Source: Cololabis saira
Taxonomy: Eukaryota > Chordata > Actinopteri > Beloniformes > Belonidae
Assembly (NCBI RefSeq): GCF_033807715.1
Contig: NC_084587.1
Span: forward strand, 20,197,017-20,261,016
Length of the DNA stretch: 64,000 nucleotides
Reading direction: 5' to 3'
Shown here: piece after piece, positions 12,363 through 24,985 of the stretch
How the letters are laid out: the number at the start of each line of letters is the position of its first letter
How positions within the stretch are numbered: the first letter of the stretch is position 1
Made by a program: the position numbers and the translations under genes
The notes under the pieces: model-generated
Seen by the model: the letters and a program-made list of their open reading frames with translations, nothing else
What the model was told of the DNA's origin: nothing
The model's database searches: none

Positions 12363-15300
12363 CAGCAATATATTATTTATAATATATTACAATAATTTAA
12401 GATGTAAACAAACAGAAAACTTACTGTGACATCAAATCCAAAGCAAACAAAGCTCGATGCCTCCTGAACAGAAAAAGCTATGCCCTTCTTTAAGACGTTT
12501 CAGGGATGTTGTAAATTGTGTGACCAGAATGGCAGAAAGATGGCAGTTGGCAGACATCTTTTAAAATGTAGAATATTTATTTTCACAAGATGCATGTTGC
12601 AACAAAAGAAATATATGAAGACAAAAATCCCAAATGAAATCAAACCAAACTAACCAATGAAAAAAGCAAAAAAATTCTATAACTAAACACAATTAATCTC
12701 CCCCATACTTAACCCCTTCCCATGAACTCACTAATTTCGAGAGAAAAAACAACCCTGTACATATAGGCAGTGGTCAGCTCTTCCTCCTTTTGATCCTGGA
12801 ACATAAGGTAAGTATGGTGAGTACTCTTATTCCAGAAAAAGGTTTTAACCAAATAAACAGAACTAAATGTTTGAATAATGGTCCGTGTTCTGATTTACAC
12901 GGATGGTTATGTAAATTAACTTCACTTAAATGGAAAGCATAACAAACAAACCCAGGATAGTCTGCATCTGCCAACCACTAAGCAAGGATGAAATTAACGG
13001 TTAAACGCAAATTGAAATGTTGTGACAAGTACAAGTACTTTGCCACAATGGATGAAAACAGGAAGCACTCCAAGTAAGTAAATGCTGCAATAGATATGGA
13101 ACACATTTTAACCATGTTTGTGTAGTAATCAGTATAAAAAAACAATGTTTTTACAAGTCATCACTGTGCTACAACATCATTGTCATATTTAAGGCTTCAC
13201 AATAACTGATGATCACTTTCACCACTGTAACAGAGGCAGTATACATGGTGATTGGTCATAAGAAGTGTGATAAGTCATAACACATGATCAAGATTACTCA
13301 AACTGAAATTTCTAATTGGAGGTTTCATAATGGAGAACTTTGCAAGAGTTTAGAGGTTCAATGCACAACTGATTTCACCTTGACCAATCACAAACTTAAA
13401 ATTCCAAACGTGACTTTTATGATCAGCAATTCATAAATCTTTCAGTGGGGCTGGTTCAAGTGACTAAATATCAATAAATTGAATCAATTGTGCTTAAATG
13501 CCTTTCACACTTCAATGCATGGCACCATTATCATTAACTTCGGGCCAAATGAATGATTCAGCTCATGCTGTGCTCAGGCTTTACAGTAAACCTTTAACAT
13601 TTAGCATTTACTTGCATTCAAAAATAAATGCTCCATGAATATGATTCTTTATATTCCACTTTTATGAGAGCCCTTTTAGTTGATGTAATCTAAGAAGTTC
13701 CTTTCTTTGGAACAGTTTTGTGCTTAAACCAGCCTCGACGTAAGCTCCAAAAAATCCAGTATTTGACCAACTCTAACTTTTAGATTTATGGACTGCTGTT
13801 TAAATTAAACCATACTCCGTATGAAAATAACCGGAGTGTCCTCAGTAGGTTTTCTCAGGAGTGATTTGTGATTAACGTCCCTCAAACGGTCAAAACTGCA
13901 AATACTACTATATAATATGTTTCTAACCTGGTAGCATCATATTTATATTTGAATAACATATCTAATTGCTTTAATGCTTGTTTGACTGTGGTCGTCTGTG
14001 ACTGTGTATTTATTTTATATTTGCACTGACAATAAGGCATTCTATTCTATTCTGATATAATTTAGTTGATGGTTTACCTTTTTAAAAGGACAAACAAGCA
14101 ACATTTCCATCATAAGACCTGGACTTTGGGGAGATCTGTACGATAAGACCACTCAGAGAAGAACATTTGTTACATGTTAGGGGCAGACAGCCAAAAATTG
14201 AGTATCAAGAAAGTGATCTACCATATAAAATGATCTCTTATTTCAAGTATTAATGAGACTATGTCTTATTCCCCTGCCACTAGAGAGAGAAAGAGAGAAA
14301 AAGGTGGTATCCAGTATTTCTCAAGGGGTTTCATTAGATGTTTGTCCACTAATGAAGCAGACTATCACCTCAAAGAGTTTTGAGGTATTTTTTTATCAGT
14401 TCTTCTCTGAATCTGCCTCGCTGATTCTCCTCTGTGAGAAGAGACAAGATAAGGCATCTTAACAGAAAAAGGCATCCAGCAATGATTTCACTGCACGGCA
14501 CAGCTTCATGTCAAGTCGACCTTCCAGCCAACATGCACATACCCATACCAAGTAGCGGCCAGGTACAATTATTAATCTGAAGTGTAAAAATGTATTATAT
14601 AGATCGATAATTAAAGCAATTTCCTCCACAAAAGTTTACAACAAAAAAAAATCAACCTCAAATGCCATCACAATGGAGAGGACCTCAAACCCGAACAGAA
14701 TACGTCACCTGCATGGAGGGTGGCAGACAGAAATGTTATTATGATAAATGCATCCCAAATCTTGCCTAAATTTCTCAAAAGAGAAGATAAAGGAAATGTA
14801 AAAGCTGTGAAAAACTAAGATGGTCAGTGTTTTTTGCTGCAACATTAATGTTGGACGTAGACTTTGAAGCACTGGATCATTATTTAGAACAAAAATTTGG
14901 CTGTGATAACCGGGCAAAAGATTGACTCTGCTTAAAGGTACATCAGCTCATTTAAAGTAACCACAGACAGTAACAAAGTGGGTGAGACGTATGAATGACG
15001 GCTTTTGCGAGATGGGGCCTTTATAAGCCCTTTTTATGGGGCTTACAAACCAAAGGCTATTGTGGGCACTGGGGATATAAAAATAGTAGCCACTTTCCCA
15101 CACAGATTGTAGTGTGAAAAATGCACTAGAGATCCCCTTTTCAGTCCACCTCCACTCCCTGGTGTGCAATCTCAATGATCCCATGGTGGCACAATATTAC
15201 CTTCCCAGTGTGTGCTTTTACAAACCATTACAGCAAAGCTTCCCAATCTTGGTCCATAGGGACTAACTGGCCTATACGGTTTAGATGTTTCCAAGCGCCA

Positions 15301-16460
15301 ACACACCTGGCCTACATTAAAACGTCATTATTAGACTTGTGCTGTCCTTGATGATAAGATAATGCGGTAATCTAATTATCTGAAAGGGGTCTGTTAATGC
15401 AGGGAAACATCTAAAACATGCGAGGCAGTGCACTGGTATAGACTTACACTCATCCAGGTTATGGTACTCCTCAAATGTCTGAATCAACGCAATCAGACAT
15501 ACTTTGTTTGGTTCTTGAAGACGTTTCCCCTTCTGCCTAGAACGCATCGTCAATTCGGAAAGACTGGTGGGAGGTTTTTCGAAAGTTGGGTGGGTTATAT
15601 TAGAGGCTTCCATAAACAATGTACTGCAATCTGAAGATGGTATGTTTTACCCATCTTCATGTTCCACAGCCAGCAGCAAATCCATAATGGGTCTGGTAAC
15701 TGACACATTTTTTTTTTCAAACAGCACTGAATCATTCCAGTGGGACACAAACAGCAAATCTGGCCTTAGTTTCTCTGCTGGTCTTTGCATAGTTTCTACT
15801 GCTACAGAAGGGAAACGCTAGATTAACTTCAGCAGGCAGTGGCTCTTCCAGGTTGCTAAGCAAGTAAGTCACAAGCTGAATGGCAAAGTTTGTAATATGA
15901 CAAGTCCCACAATCTCCAACAATTGTGGTCAGACCCCTCAAGATCTTTTTTTTCTCCTGTCACATCATTAACTTTCTTTTGGAGTTCTATTGTAGGTGTC
16001 CATGATATTTCATACAGAAGTGGTAGAGTAACGGTGCTACAATGGCAGAAAAGACTCGCTGTGTGAATGAGGGTGGGGTACTGTTTGCAATGCATGAGGG
16101 CGGGGTACAGTTTGCAATGCAGATATGATCAGGATCCATGTCAGTTCGAGTTGTTACAAATAGGTTTATTTGTACAGTGAAGCCGGCATGACTTTTAGAG
16201 ATGTCGAAATACACCAAAACAAATTCCTTGTATCACCAGTAGCAATGAACCTTTTTCTGATTCTTATTCTGATTCTTATTCTGATACATGTAAAATAAAA
16301 TAGACTCTTGATCTTTTATCTTCCAGCTTTTCTCTTTGGGGGCACCTCAGTCGATATTTCCATCTACTGATGTCTTCTACGTCTTTTTTGTTAACACCAA
16401 CCAACTGCAGATCCTCTTTCATCACATCTAAAAAAAAGGAAAAAAAAAGTACTTGCCTGT
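12363..16460. other. AT-rich non-coding interval
   Basis: No exon recognised. Short repeat traces include a 'caataaggcattctattctattctg' tail near 14030-14055, like the end of a fish LINE/SINE, and a segment at about 15440-15560 whose complement reads 'gaaacgtcttcaagaacc', wording known from fish LINE-derived repeats. Neither has clear ends. Confidence 0.4.
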
Positions 16461-16463
16461 TCT

Positions 16464-16720
16464 CTGTGGCAGGGTGGAGGGTTGGTCTGCGGGGGACTAG
16501 TGCACAGGTGGCACGGGTTGGATCAGCTGATTGGGCACAGGTGTGTCCAAATAAGGAGTGGGATGATTGTCCTGGGGGGTTCGTAGGAGAAGGGTGATGA
16601 CACAGAGCTGCCTGAGACCCGGACACGACGGCTGCCGTGTGCGTGCGCGTGCGTGTGTGTGTGTACGTGTCTGGTGACGAATAAAGTCGACCATTTCTCC
16701 GCTGAACCACGTGATTTCTT
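16464..16720 (+). mobile_element. Possible diverged LTR related to the TRIM family at 24 kb
   Basis: The order gtggcagggtggagg, gtctgcgggggac, gcacaggtg, gattgggcacaggtgtgtcc matches the promoter-proximal part of the LTR at 24111 in order and spacing but is diverged. It is followed by a GT-rich run (16637-16672) and 'gaataaagtcgacc', which could be a poly(A) signal. No partner LTR or target-site duplication was found, so this may be a solo LTR or a chance resemblance. Confidence 0.35.
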
Positions 16721-17245
16721 TACAACTCCAATTATTCATGCTGTTTTTTGGAAAAGGGTTTCGCAATCACATTTACACATGTGTATCACATTTTCAACAC
16801 ACAGGAATGACGTCTCAAATAAAAAGTCTCAGTAAGATTATTGAACTCTCTCACAGAGTGCAAAACAAAAAAAACATCTGGATTGCATAAGGACACTTTT
16901 CATAATGTGGACTCTTACTGTCCTCAGAGTTAACCATCATAAATTAAGCTTGCAGATACGTTGCATGCACCTACCATCAGATTAAGGGAGGGGGGGAAGG
17001 GGCACTGCTGCTTGTTTTGATGCTATCAAAACAAACATCAATATGTGGAGAAAACTGAGCACTACAGAGACATTGCAAAGATCAGAATGACCCCCCCAAA
17101 TTAGATGATCAAGAGAAAAGTAAGCAGATCCAAGACAATCTGAATTATGCTGAAAAATGTTGGACATTTCAAACAATGTGAGCAAATGTGTCCTAAAGAC
17201 AAAGTTTTAACTCCATAGACTTAATTCTGAAAGTTGTGTTAGGCC

Positions 17246-18455
17246 CAGAGCCGGATTAAATAAATGGACTACACTAGGCAGACTGTGATTTTTGGGCCCC
17301 CCTCCATCGATGTTATTTATGAGATCTTAAACTTACCAAAGTTACTAATAAAACTTAATTCACATTTTACATAGCATAGTCATAGTCAAGTTGGTTCTTT
17401 GTATTCCAAAATAAGTCATGTGTTGTATATTAAACAGTCTATCAGACTATTTTTAGATTTTTATTATTTATACGTTATTACAATGCTCTATTAAATGCTA
17501 TTAAATTATCCTTATCTTATCGATTGTGAGCATTTTGCAGAAAATCTTAATTAAATGTGTTGATTAAATTGAATAGTTAAATAAGAAGTCAAATCTACAA
17601 AGACCAATATAATTTGCAGTAAGACAAAGTGTGCTGTAGTATGTATGTCTGTATGTGTATATGTATGTATGTGTATGTGTATGCAGAGCCGTTTGAGATA
17701 TTTGCGAGGCCCTGTGTGAAATAGCCAGGGGGGCCCTCGCGCGTGAGTGTAGCGAGCGCGCGCAAAATTTTTGGGTTTTTCGGGTCGGATCGGGTGTCTA
17801 TATGCGCAATTTTAACTCTCCAATTAGCAAAATACTGGATACCTTCCCCTGCCTCATCATCATCTGGGCTTACCTCGACGCGGGGCCCCATGGCTGCTTG
17901 AGACCCGGGCGGATCGGTGATTTTTGTAACAAATTTATCAAACGTGCCTTTCAGAGAGACATTAAACTCTTCCATTTTCTTTTGTTTTTTTCTTTTTCCA
18001 TCCCCTGATGGAAATTTCCTGAATCTGTCTCGTTCTCTCGACATTGTGTGACAGTTTGTTCCAACTCCACCGTCTGGATCAGACTAGCTTGTGTCCGCGC
18101 TTGGTTGTATTGAACAACACGCGTCATCATTGCACATATATTTATTGATATGCACAGACTAGTACACATTTAGGTCTGTAATGGAACGTGACTGTTGATA
18201 TTTATAAGGAAAAAAAAAAAAAAAATTGGGGAAAAAAAAAAACGGCCCATAGCGCCAGGCCCGCCAGGCCCCTTGGGGCGCCAGGCCCCTTGGGGCGCCA
18301 GGCCCCGTGCGGTCGCACGGTTCGCACATCCCTTGCGGCGGCCCTGTGCGTATGTATGCGTATATATGTATGTATACTAAATATAGTAATAATGCACATA
18401 TATATATGCCTTAGGTTTTTACCGGCATGTTATCAACCATTAATATGTGTGCAGA

Positions 18456-18496
<41 letters not shown>

Positions 18497-18571
18497 GTCC
18501 CTCTGTCTGGGCCCCCCCCCTGTCGGGCCCTAGGCACGTGCCTAGTCTGCCTTTGCGTTAATCCGGCTCTG
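17246..18571 (-). mobile_element. hAT-superfamily DNA transposon copy, 1.3 kb, with 8-bp target-site duplication
   Basis: The terminal inverted repeats begin CAGAGCCGGATTAA at the left and end TTAATCCGGCTCTG at the right. They are flanked by an exact 8-bp duplication GTTAGGCC (17238-17245 and 18572-18579). An 8-bp duplication with CAG..CTG ends is diagnostic of hAT. On the minus strand it retains what looks like the N-terminus of a transposase (see 17595-18044), while most of the catalytic region is missing. Long A runs (18210-18240 and 18457-18491) and a CG-rich 'ggcgccaggcccc' array lie inside. Confidence 0.85.
17595..18044 (-). pseudogene. N-terminal fragment of a hAT transposase (ZMYM/ZBED-like)
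   Basis: The open frame starts MSRERDRFRKFPSGDGKRKK and continues with MEEFNVSLKGTFDKFVTKI. The 'FPSG(D)xKRKKxKK' lysine-rich start is typical of domesticated and transposon-borne hAT transposases related to ZMYM1. Only the first 90-100 codons look coding; the rest of the frame runs into GT-repeat sequence. It lies wholly inside the hAT element with the expected termini, which supports the call. The BED finger and the catalytic and dimerisation domains are absent. Confidence 0.5.
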
Positions 18572-18579
18572 GTTAGGCC

Positions 18580-20811
18580 TAAAGTCAATTCAGAGCATCT
18601 TCCAAGGAACACCATACCCTGACCTACCCTGGAGCTTTGGAGTATATAATTGGCCTAATAAGTTAATAGGACCGGTGTGGTCCACTCACTTATTATTTCT
18701 AGGCAAATGAAGGAGATAAAAGCTTTGGAGTTGACATCAGGTATTTGGCATTGGGCACCTGTTTGACTGGAGATACTATTATTAAATAAAAGAAGGCCAT
18801 CACCTTGAGCCCGAAAAAAGCCCAAAACATATAAGTGGGAGAACCAAAAACCTTAGCTGTGCAAGCTAATGGTAGCTTTCAAGACATTGAAAACCAGATA
18901 AAACATCTAAAACAGCCTTCCAGGTTCTGTAATGTTGGGCCACAGTCCTATGTGAACATGGGAAGCCTTTATTTGAACCTTTGACCAGCCTTGATTTTTT
19001 TACAGTACAGCTGACTGCATGGTTGAAACAAAGGGACCTCCATAATGACTCAAAGCCCGAGCAGGATTTGCATTTACGGCCCTTCGGTGATAAGGAATAG
19101 CCCCCTCATTGGGTATGGACCCCAAACCGCAGGGGGGGGGGGGGGGGGGGGGCGCAGTCGCAGCCTGGGCCCAGCTATAAAGAGCAGGCTCCCCCCTCTC
19201 TCTTTCTCGCTTTCTCATTTTCTCTTTTCCCTCCTCTCTTGCTCCCAAGGTCTCTTCTACCTCTGACCTGTCCAGGTCCCATGGAGTTCTCTGTGAGCTA
19301 TGACAAAGGCCACAGCTCCTATTTTAGCAGAAAGAGCTACTAGCTATGGGCCAGCTTCCTCCATGATCGTGACCGAAGAAGCGTCTGGTTGCCATGGAAT
19401 GGCAACCATAGTCTGGAGCGTTGCAACAAGTGACCCACGAATGTTCCGAACCCCAGATGAGCCAAACCAGGGACCCTTGCATGCCTCTACGTGAACGGAG
19501 CTGATGGAGGCCCAGCTGCTGTGCCCATGCATTCCCCTCATCCACACTGAGATGAGGAGAGCAGGAGAGAGAGAGCCGCTCTTATCAGGATCACCTGCGG
19601 ACGGTAACAACCCAGCTGTTCACCAAGGAATGCTGACCGGCCAGACCAAACCACCTTTTTCTACAAACTACAAAGATCCACGTAAGAGGCTGTTTTGTGT
19701 CTGGGCTGAGAAACATTTAACACATTTAAAAATCGTAGTTTTGCGTTGTGAGCTGGACCGCTGATCCCATCACAACTGTGTTTATTAGTTTAAGTGTGTT
19801 TTTTTTAATTTATTGTTTGTCTACTGTTGCATCCACGTTGCTGGATCTTGATGACATGTTCTTCAACAACAGAAAACAAAGCCCTTCCTCATTTCCCAGT
19901 CGAATGACCAGAGCACACATGTGAAGTTAGTTTCACATTGGTGCGGTCTCTGTGTGGGAAACATCAGAAGAACTTGGTTTTCTGGTAGTGAGAACTTATT
20001 CTAGTGTCTTGGCTTTGACTCTTCTCTCATCCTCTCCTACTAACCCACTCTTATCTTGGTCATAAAGCCTCCGAGTTTGTTTTCACTGGATGAGACGAAA
20101 TCTCATCCGCCATTTTGAATCACGCGAGGCTCAATCACCACGTGACTTTGTCAGCCATCTTGTCTTTTGCCTCACCACGTGTAGGAACAGCCAACAGTGT
20201 TAATACATTCTGATTAATTTGAATGAGAGAAGTTGTTTGTGTTTTTTGTATGCATATTTGTCACAGCTGCTGGTGCCAAAGGTCTGTGCTCGGACTCCTT
20301 CCTTCACTGTTACTCTGTAACGCCACCCCTGGCAACAGGCTGGCACGTAAGGAATAACAGCTATTTTGAGACTGATTTTGCTTATAGTTATTATTTTCCT
20401 GATAAGTCAGGTGGTGCCCCGTTTTGATTAATTAATTTTGATAAGTAATCTACTTTATTAATTATTAATAATTATCGAAAGACAATTATTAATAACTTTT
20501 TAATAACTGAACCAGCACCCCCTTTCTGGCACAACAGTAATCAGATTCTTCGGACAGACGAACCAAGATAAACTTGCACCAAAAAGACAGGAAGGGGTAT
20601 GTATGGGGAAGGAGAGGACCAGCTCAAGATCGAAAGTTAACCACATCATGTGCCAGACATGATGGTGGTAGCAGTTTTATGGCATGACTGACAATGGAGC
20701 AGACTGTCTGCTGTCTGTTGATGATATGACTGCATTCATCCGAATGCTACAAATGCTGATGGGGCAATGTGTTACAATGTAGATGGATAATGAACACAAA
20801 CATACTGCAAA
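18580..20811. other. Non-coding interval with possible LTR-like traces
   Basis: It contains a pure G run (about 19131-19152), a 'gctataaagagcaggct' TATA-like site near 19173 followed by a CT-rich leader, and a strongly AT-rich 'taattattaataattatcg' stretch at 20455-20510 before 'ccagcaccccctttctggcac'. These look like pieces of an old retroelement long terminal region, but I could not pair two LTRs. No host exon was seen. Confidence 0.3.
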
Positions 20812-23506
20812 AGTAACTCTCATTTTTTTTTTTTTTTTATATTTTTATTGATTTTTGTTTTAAGGTAAGAAAACATGGCAAGGAAATATAAGAACACCAT
20901 ATTCTACGCAGAACACACTGAGCAGGAATTCACACACGATGAAGCAAAATGAGTAAACAAATATAAGGAAGGGGAAAGAGAGAAGAGAAAAAAAAAAAAA
21001 AAAGGGGGAAGACTGTTAACAGTTGAATGGGTACGTGACCATAAATCCAGGCAGTGAGGTGTTATAAACAACATTCTGCTTGGTTCAAACTCAGGTATCG
21101 GCTTCTCTAGGGATATATGTCCATATAAGACCGTAGAGGCCTCTCTGCAAAGTCTGTGCACGCTCTGTTCCAATATAGTCCAAGAATGGGTCCCAAATTT
21201 TATGAAACAATGATGGTTTGTCCTTAAGCCAGTAGGTCGTGGCTTCCAGAGGGATGAGTTTCAATATACTTTGTCGCCACTGTGAAAGCGTAGGAGGTTT
21301 GTCAGAAATCCACTGACGTAAAACGCACCTTCTGACACCAAAAGTACATCGAGCAGTTTTACCAAGTGGGGTTTAAGATTCAGAGTAGAATGTAATCCAA
21401 GGATACAGGAAATTGGTTTAAGACCTAGATTATTACCAAATACTACAGAAATTTCATCAGAGACCTTTCCCCAGAAACTTTTGATAAAGGGACAATCAAA
21501 AATACAGTGAAAGTAAGACCCATCAGAAACCTTGCATTTGTTACAAAATTGGGAAAATATAGGATTAAATTTATTCCGTAACACTGGTGTAATCTGGAGC
21601 CTATGAATTATTCTAAACTGTAACTCCTTGACCTTGTTGGTTGACAAACAACCAGATGAGCTCAACCAAACACCTTCCCATTCATCATCTGAGATTGTTA
21701 TGCCCAGGTCAGCCTCCCAGAGTAATTTAAGATGACCCATGCCCTCTGCTGGTGGGAACAAAGCATTGTAAAACCTGGTAGTCAATTTTCGGGGCTCGGG
21801 ATCTTGTAAGACTTCTTCTACAGGAGAGCGAGAGAACCCACTCGGGTGTAGCCTTACTTTTGAGGAGACAAAACTACGGACCTGCAGGTACCTGAAAAAG
21901 TGTTTGTTGGGAAGGTCATACTGCTCCTTGAGCTGGTTAAAAGATTTAAGAGCACCGTTAGCCACCAAGTCCTCTATAGTACATATACCCTTCTCAGACC
22001 ACAAAAGAAATGCACGGTCCTCGAGACCAGGGGGAAAATCCGGGTTCAGATGAATGGGGGTGAGGAGAGAGAGGGAATCGCTCTGAGTCCCTATCTTCCT
22101 AATAGTTCTCCATACCTTTAACGTGTTCTGAAGAATAAGGTTGCCCTTTACTTTGTCTGAGACCCACTTTTTAGTAACATATAAAGTGTTACAAAGAGGA
22201 ATTGGATCGAGGGGAGCGGCCTCCAAACTAAGCCACGTGGACCGGGGGTCATTTCTAAACCATTCCCAGAAATACCGACAAAGACAAGCCAATTGGTAAT
22301 ATTTAATGTTCGGCAGGGCCAACCCACCCTCTCCAGGACGGTACTGCAGCTTTTGTAATTTCAATCTGGCCCGTTTGTTTTTCCATAAAAAGGAAGATAA
22401 AGAGCCATTTAAACTGGAGAGTGATTTTCTAGTCAAAAGGACTGGGATCATTTGGAAAATATAAAGCAGACGAGGAAGTATGTTCATTTTAAACAAGTTC
22501 ACCCTACCTAGAAAAGATAACGGGAGATTAGTCCAGCGTGCGAGATCATCCTTAATTTTACGGATTAATGGTATGAAATTGGCTTTATACAAACCTGAAA
22601 AGGAGGGAGTAATATATACACCAAGGTAAACAAACCCAGAAGGTGACCATCGAAAAGGGGCCGAACTAGATGGCGTCCAGGGGGTATTAAGTGTTAGGGG
22701 CATAGCCTCTGACTTTGAATAATTAATCTTGTAGCCTGAGAACCGGCCAAAATTTTTAATAATCTCAACAACTCTGGTAATAGAGACCTTGGGGTTACTT
22801 AAAAAGAGCAGAACGTCATCAGCATAAAGAGAAATTTTATGGTTTTGGGGACCTACACTGACACCAGTCACCAAAGGGTCACTCCTAATCGCCTCTGCCA
22901 AAGGCTCTATGGCGAGCGCAAACAATAGGGGGGAGATTGGACAGCCCTGGCGAGTGCCGCGCCCAACTAAGAATGCAGGGGACTTCCAACCATTTGTAAG
23001 AACGGATGCCCGAGGGGAATCATACAAAAGAGAGATCCATTTAATAAAATTATCGCCCAAGTCAAATTTGGAAAGGACGTTCAGTAAATATGGCCACTCG
23101 ACTCTGTCAAACGCCTTTTCCGCGTCAAGAGAGACTACGACAGCCTTAGTTTTTAACTCTGTGCCATACTGAATAAGGTTCAGCAGTCTCCTAACATTAT
23201 TACAGGAATTACGTCCTAAAATAAAACCAGTCTGGTCCATTGAGATGAGGTCAGGAAGGATACATTCTAATCTTTTCGCCAGGATTTTAGCTAAAAGTTT
23301 TCTATCTACATCAAGCAGAGCGATTGGTCTGTACGAGGAGCAATCCTTTGGTGGTCTGCCCTTCTTCAGAATGAGTGAGATGTTAGTGTCCATCATAGTA
23401 CCTGGGAGATGGCCAGAATCAAATGAATAGTTCAGCATTTTAAGCAAGGGATCAACTAATAGACTCTGAAAAGATTTAAAAAACTCGGGTGTAGTAACTC
23501 TCATTT
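20812..23506 (-). mobile_element. 5'-truncated L1-type LINE with poly(A) tail and 14-bp target-site duplication
   Basis: The same 14 bases, AGTAACTCTCATTT, flank the element at 20812-20825 and 23493-23506. The LINE reads on the minus strand, so its poly(A) tail appears as the T run just after 20824. Between them lies one long reverse-transcriptase frame (21261-23504). Length, tail, duplication and 5' truncation are the hallmarks of target-primed reverse transcription. The largely open frame indicates a fairly young insertion. Confidence 0.92.
21261..23504 (-). pseudogene. LINE ORF2 fragment: reverse transcriptase and C-terminal region
   Basis: The frame of 747 codons holds reverse-transcriptase blocks in order: SYRPIALLDVDRKLLAKILA, DQTGFILGRNS, VVSLDAEKAFDRVEW, GTRQGCPISPLLFALAIEPL and the catalytic SLYADDVLLF (YADD at about 22815-22826). 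A zinc-knuckle-like CNKC..HCIFDCPF follows near the C-terminus. The N-terminal endonuclease is missing through 5' truncation. The first residues (MRVTT) are encoded by the host target-site duplication, so the ATG at 23502-23504 is not the element's own start. Near 21337-21350 one base appears lost: the frame ends prematurely, but another frame continues with CVLRQWISDKPPTLSQW and beyond, the usual tail of fish L1 ORF2. It could not be translated as a functional enzyme. Confidence 0.9.
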
Positions 23507-24004
23507 AATGACAAAAAAAAAAAACGAAGGCCGAAAGACCCACAAACAAGCAGACACTCCAGACTTCAAGCTGTCATTTACTGCAATGGCACACTTATTT
23601 CACTCTGTTCAAATGTTTTTGTTCCTGTGAAAATGGAGGTTTGTCTCCAAAAGTGTATTATTTAGTTATTCTTAAATAGTAAATGCCATATTTTTGTGAA
23701 TCCTCTCAAATACGTGCTAAAAGTCTAAACTCTTATCACACATTGATAGTTTATTTAAAATCCACTGTGGTGCTGTAAGAAGCCAAAACAATAAATCCTC
23801 TGTCATATTCACATAAATGTCATATAGCAATTGTGCAATAGTTGAGCAAGGCTTCTTGAGAAAGCAAGTCTTCACTGCACTTCGCTGTCACGCCAGATAA
23901 GATGACTGTACAAATAGTTAGTTTAAACTTTGAGTAATCTGAATGTGTAATGTTTCTTCAGAACTCACTTTGAAACGTATTTCTTTGCAGCCTTGTGCAC
24001 ATAC
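23507..24004. other. Non-coding sequence before duplication unit 1
   Basis: AT-rich sequence with no recognised exon. Similarity to the region before copy B begins only at about 24005. Confidence 0.5.
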
Positions 24005-24521
24005 GTGTGTGCGTGTGAATGCCGGTGTCCATGGGTTTTGTCAGCTCTTAAACTCACATAATGACTCATGTGAAACATCCACTTTCTGGGAATTATTTGG
24101 TTATACAGTTTGTGAGAAAGTGAGCAACCCCTCCCCTTCTCACCTGACTTTTTTTTAATGTGTGTGGCAGAGTGGAGGATTGGGCGTGGTCTGCGGGGGA
24201 GCAGCACACAGGTGTGCCTGGTTCTGCTAATTGGAGCCCACCTGTGTCCAATCAACCTCTCCACCCTGCCTGGGGTTATAAACAGCGGCTGGATACCAGA
24301 AAGGGAGTCTGCTGAATGGAGGAAGCTTGCTGAGAGGCTGTGCCTTCTTTTTTGCAATGCTGATTTTGCCCTCCGCCTGTATGTGTTTTTACTACATGGA
24401 ATAAAAAGCCTTATTTTTTTGGCATTCTACGCTCTGCAAGGTTCTTTTTACACCTCATCAACCAGCTCCAGTTTTGCCTTGTCCCCTTGTACGTGGGGAG
24501 GCCGCTCTGGTTCCTCACATT

Positions 24522-24539
24522 TGGTGTCAGGAGTGGGAT
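24522..24539 (+). other. Primer-binding site of the TRIM element (tRNA-Leu type)
   Basis: Two bases after the left LTR the sequence TGGTGTCAGGAGTGGGAT is complementary to the 3' end of a eukaryotic tRNA-Leu including CCA. The same site, in reverse complement, is kept in the related copy near 45407-45425. Confidence 0.8.
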
Positions 24540-24600
24540 CTTTGGCGCCACCTGAAAAACTGGAGAGAAGAGGTGGGAAGCGACGCCGTGGGTTTGGCGG

Positions 24601-24843
24601 AGTCTGGGAGACCCGGTGACCAGCAGGAGTCTGGGAGACCCAGTGACCAGCAGGAGTCTGGGAGACCCGGTGACCAGGAGGAGTCTGGGAGACCCGGTGA
24701 CCAGCAGGAGTCTGGGAGACCCGGTGACCAGCAGGAGTCTGGGAGACCCGGTGACCAGCAGGAGTCTGGGAGACCCGGTGACCAGCAGGAGTCTGGGAGA
24801 CCCGGTGACCAGCAGGAGTCTGGGAGACCCGGTGACCAGGAGG
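24601..24843 (+). repeat. 27-bp tandem array inside the TRIM element, 9 copies
   Basis: The unit agtctgggagacccggtgac plus cagcagg repeats nine times with three or four substitutions in total. Because 27 is a multiple of three, several frames stay open through the array on both strands, which explains the long but meaningless open frames here. A shorter two-copy repeat (gcgtcctcggataccgggag) follows at about 24866-24912. Confidence 0.93.
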
Positions 24844-24970
24844 AGGTCTGTAACCGGCAGGATGCGTCCTCGGATACCGGGAGGAAGCGTCCTCGGATAC
24901 CGGGAGGAAGCGGCCGGCAACCGGAGGAAATGGCCGTTTTCCGGTCTCGCAACGGGGTTGGCGAGACTCC

Positions 24971-24985
24971 AGAGGGGGAGGGAAC
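24971..24985 (+). other. Polypurine tract of the TRIM element
   Basis: The run agagggggagggaac directly precedes the right LTR (24986), the place and composition expected for the plus-strand primer of an LTR retrotransposon. Confidence 0.75.

Noticed and set aside
18457..18491. Poly-lysine or poly-phenylalanine frames
   Set aside because: A homopolymer run in the hAT interior, not a gene.
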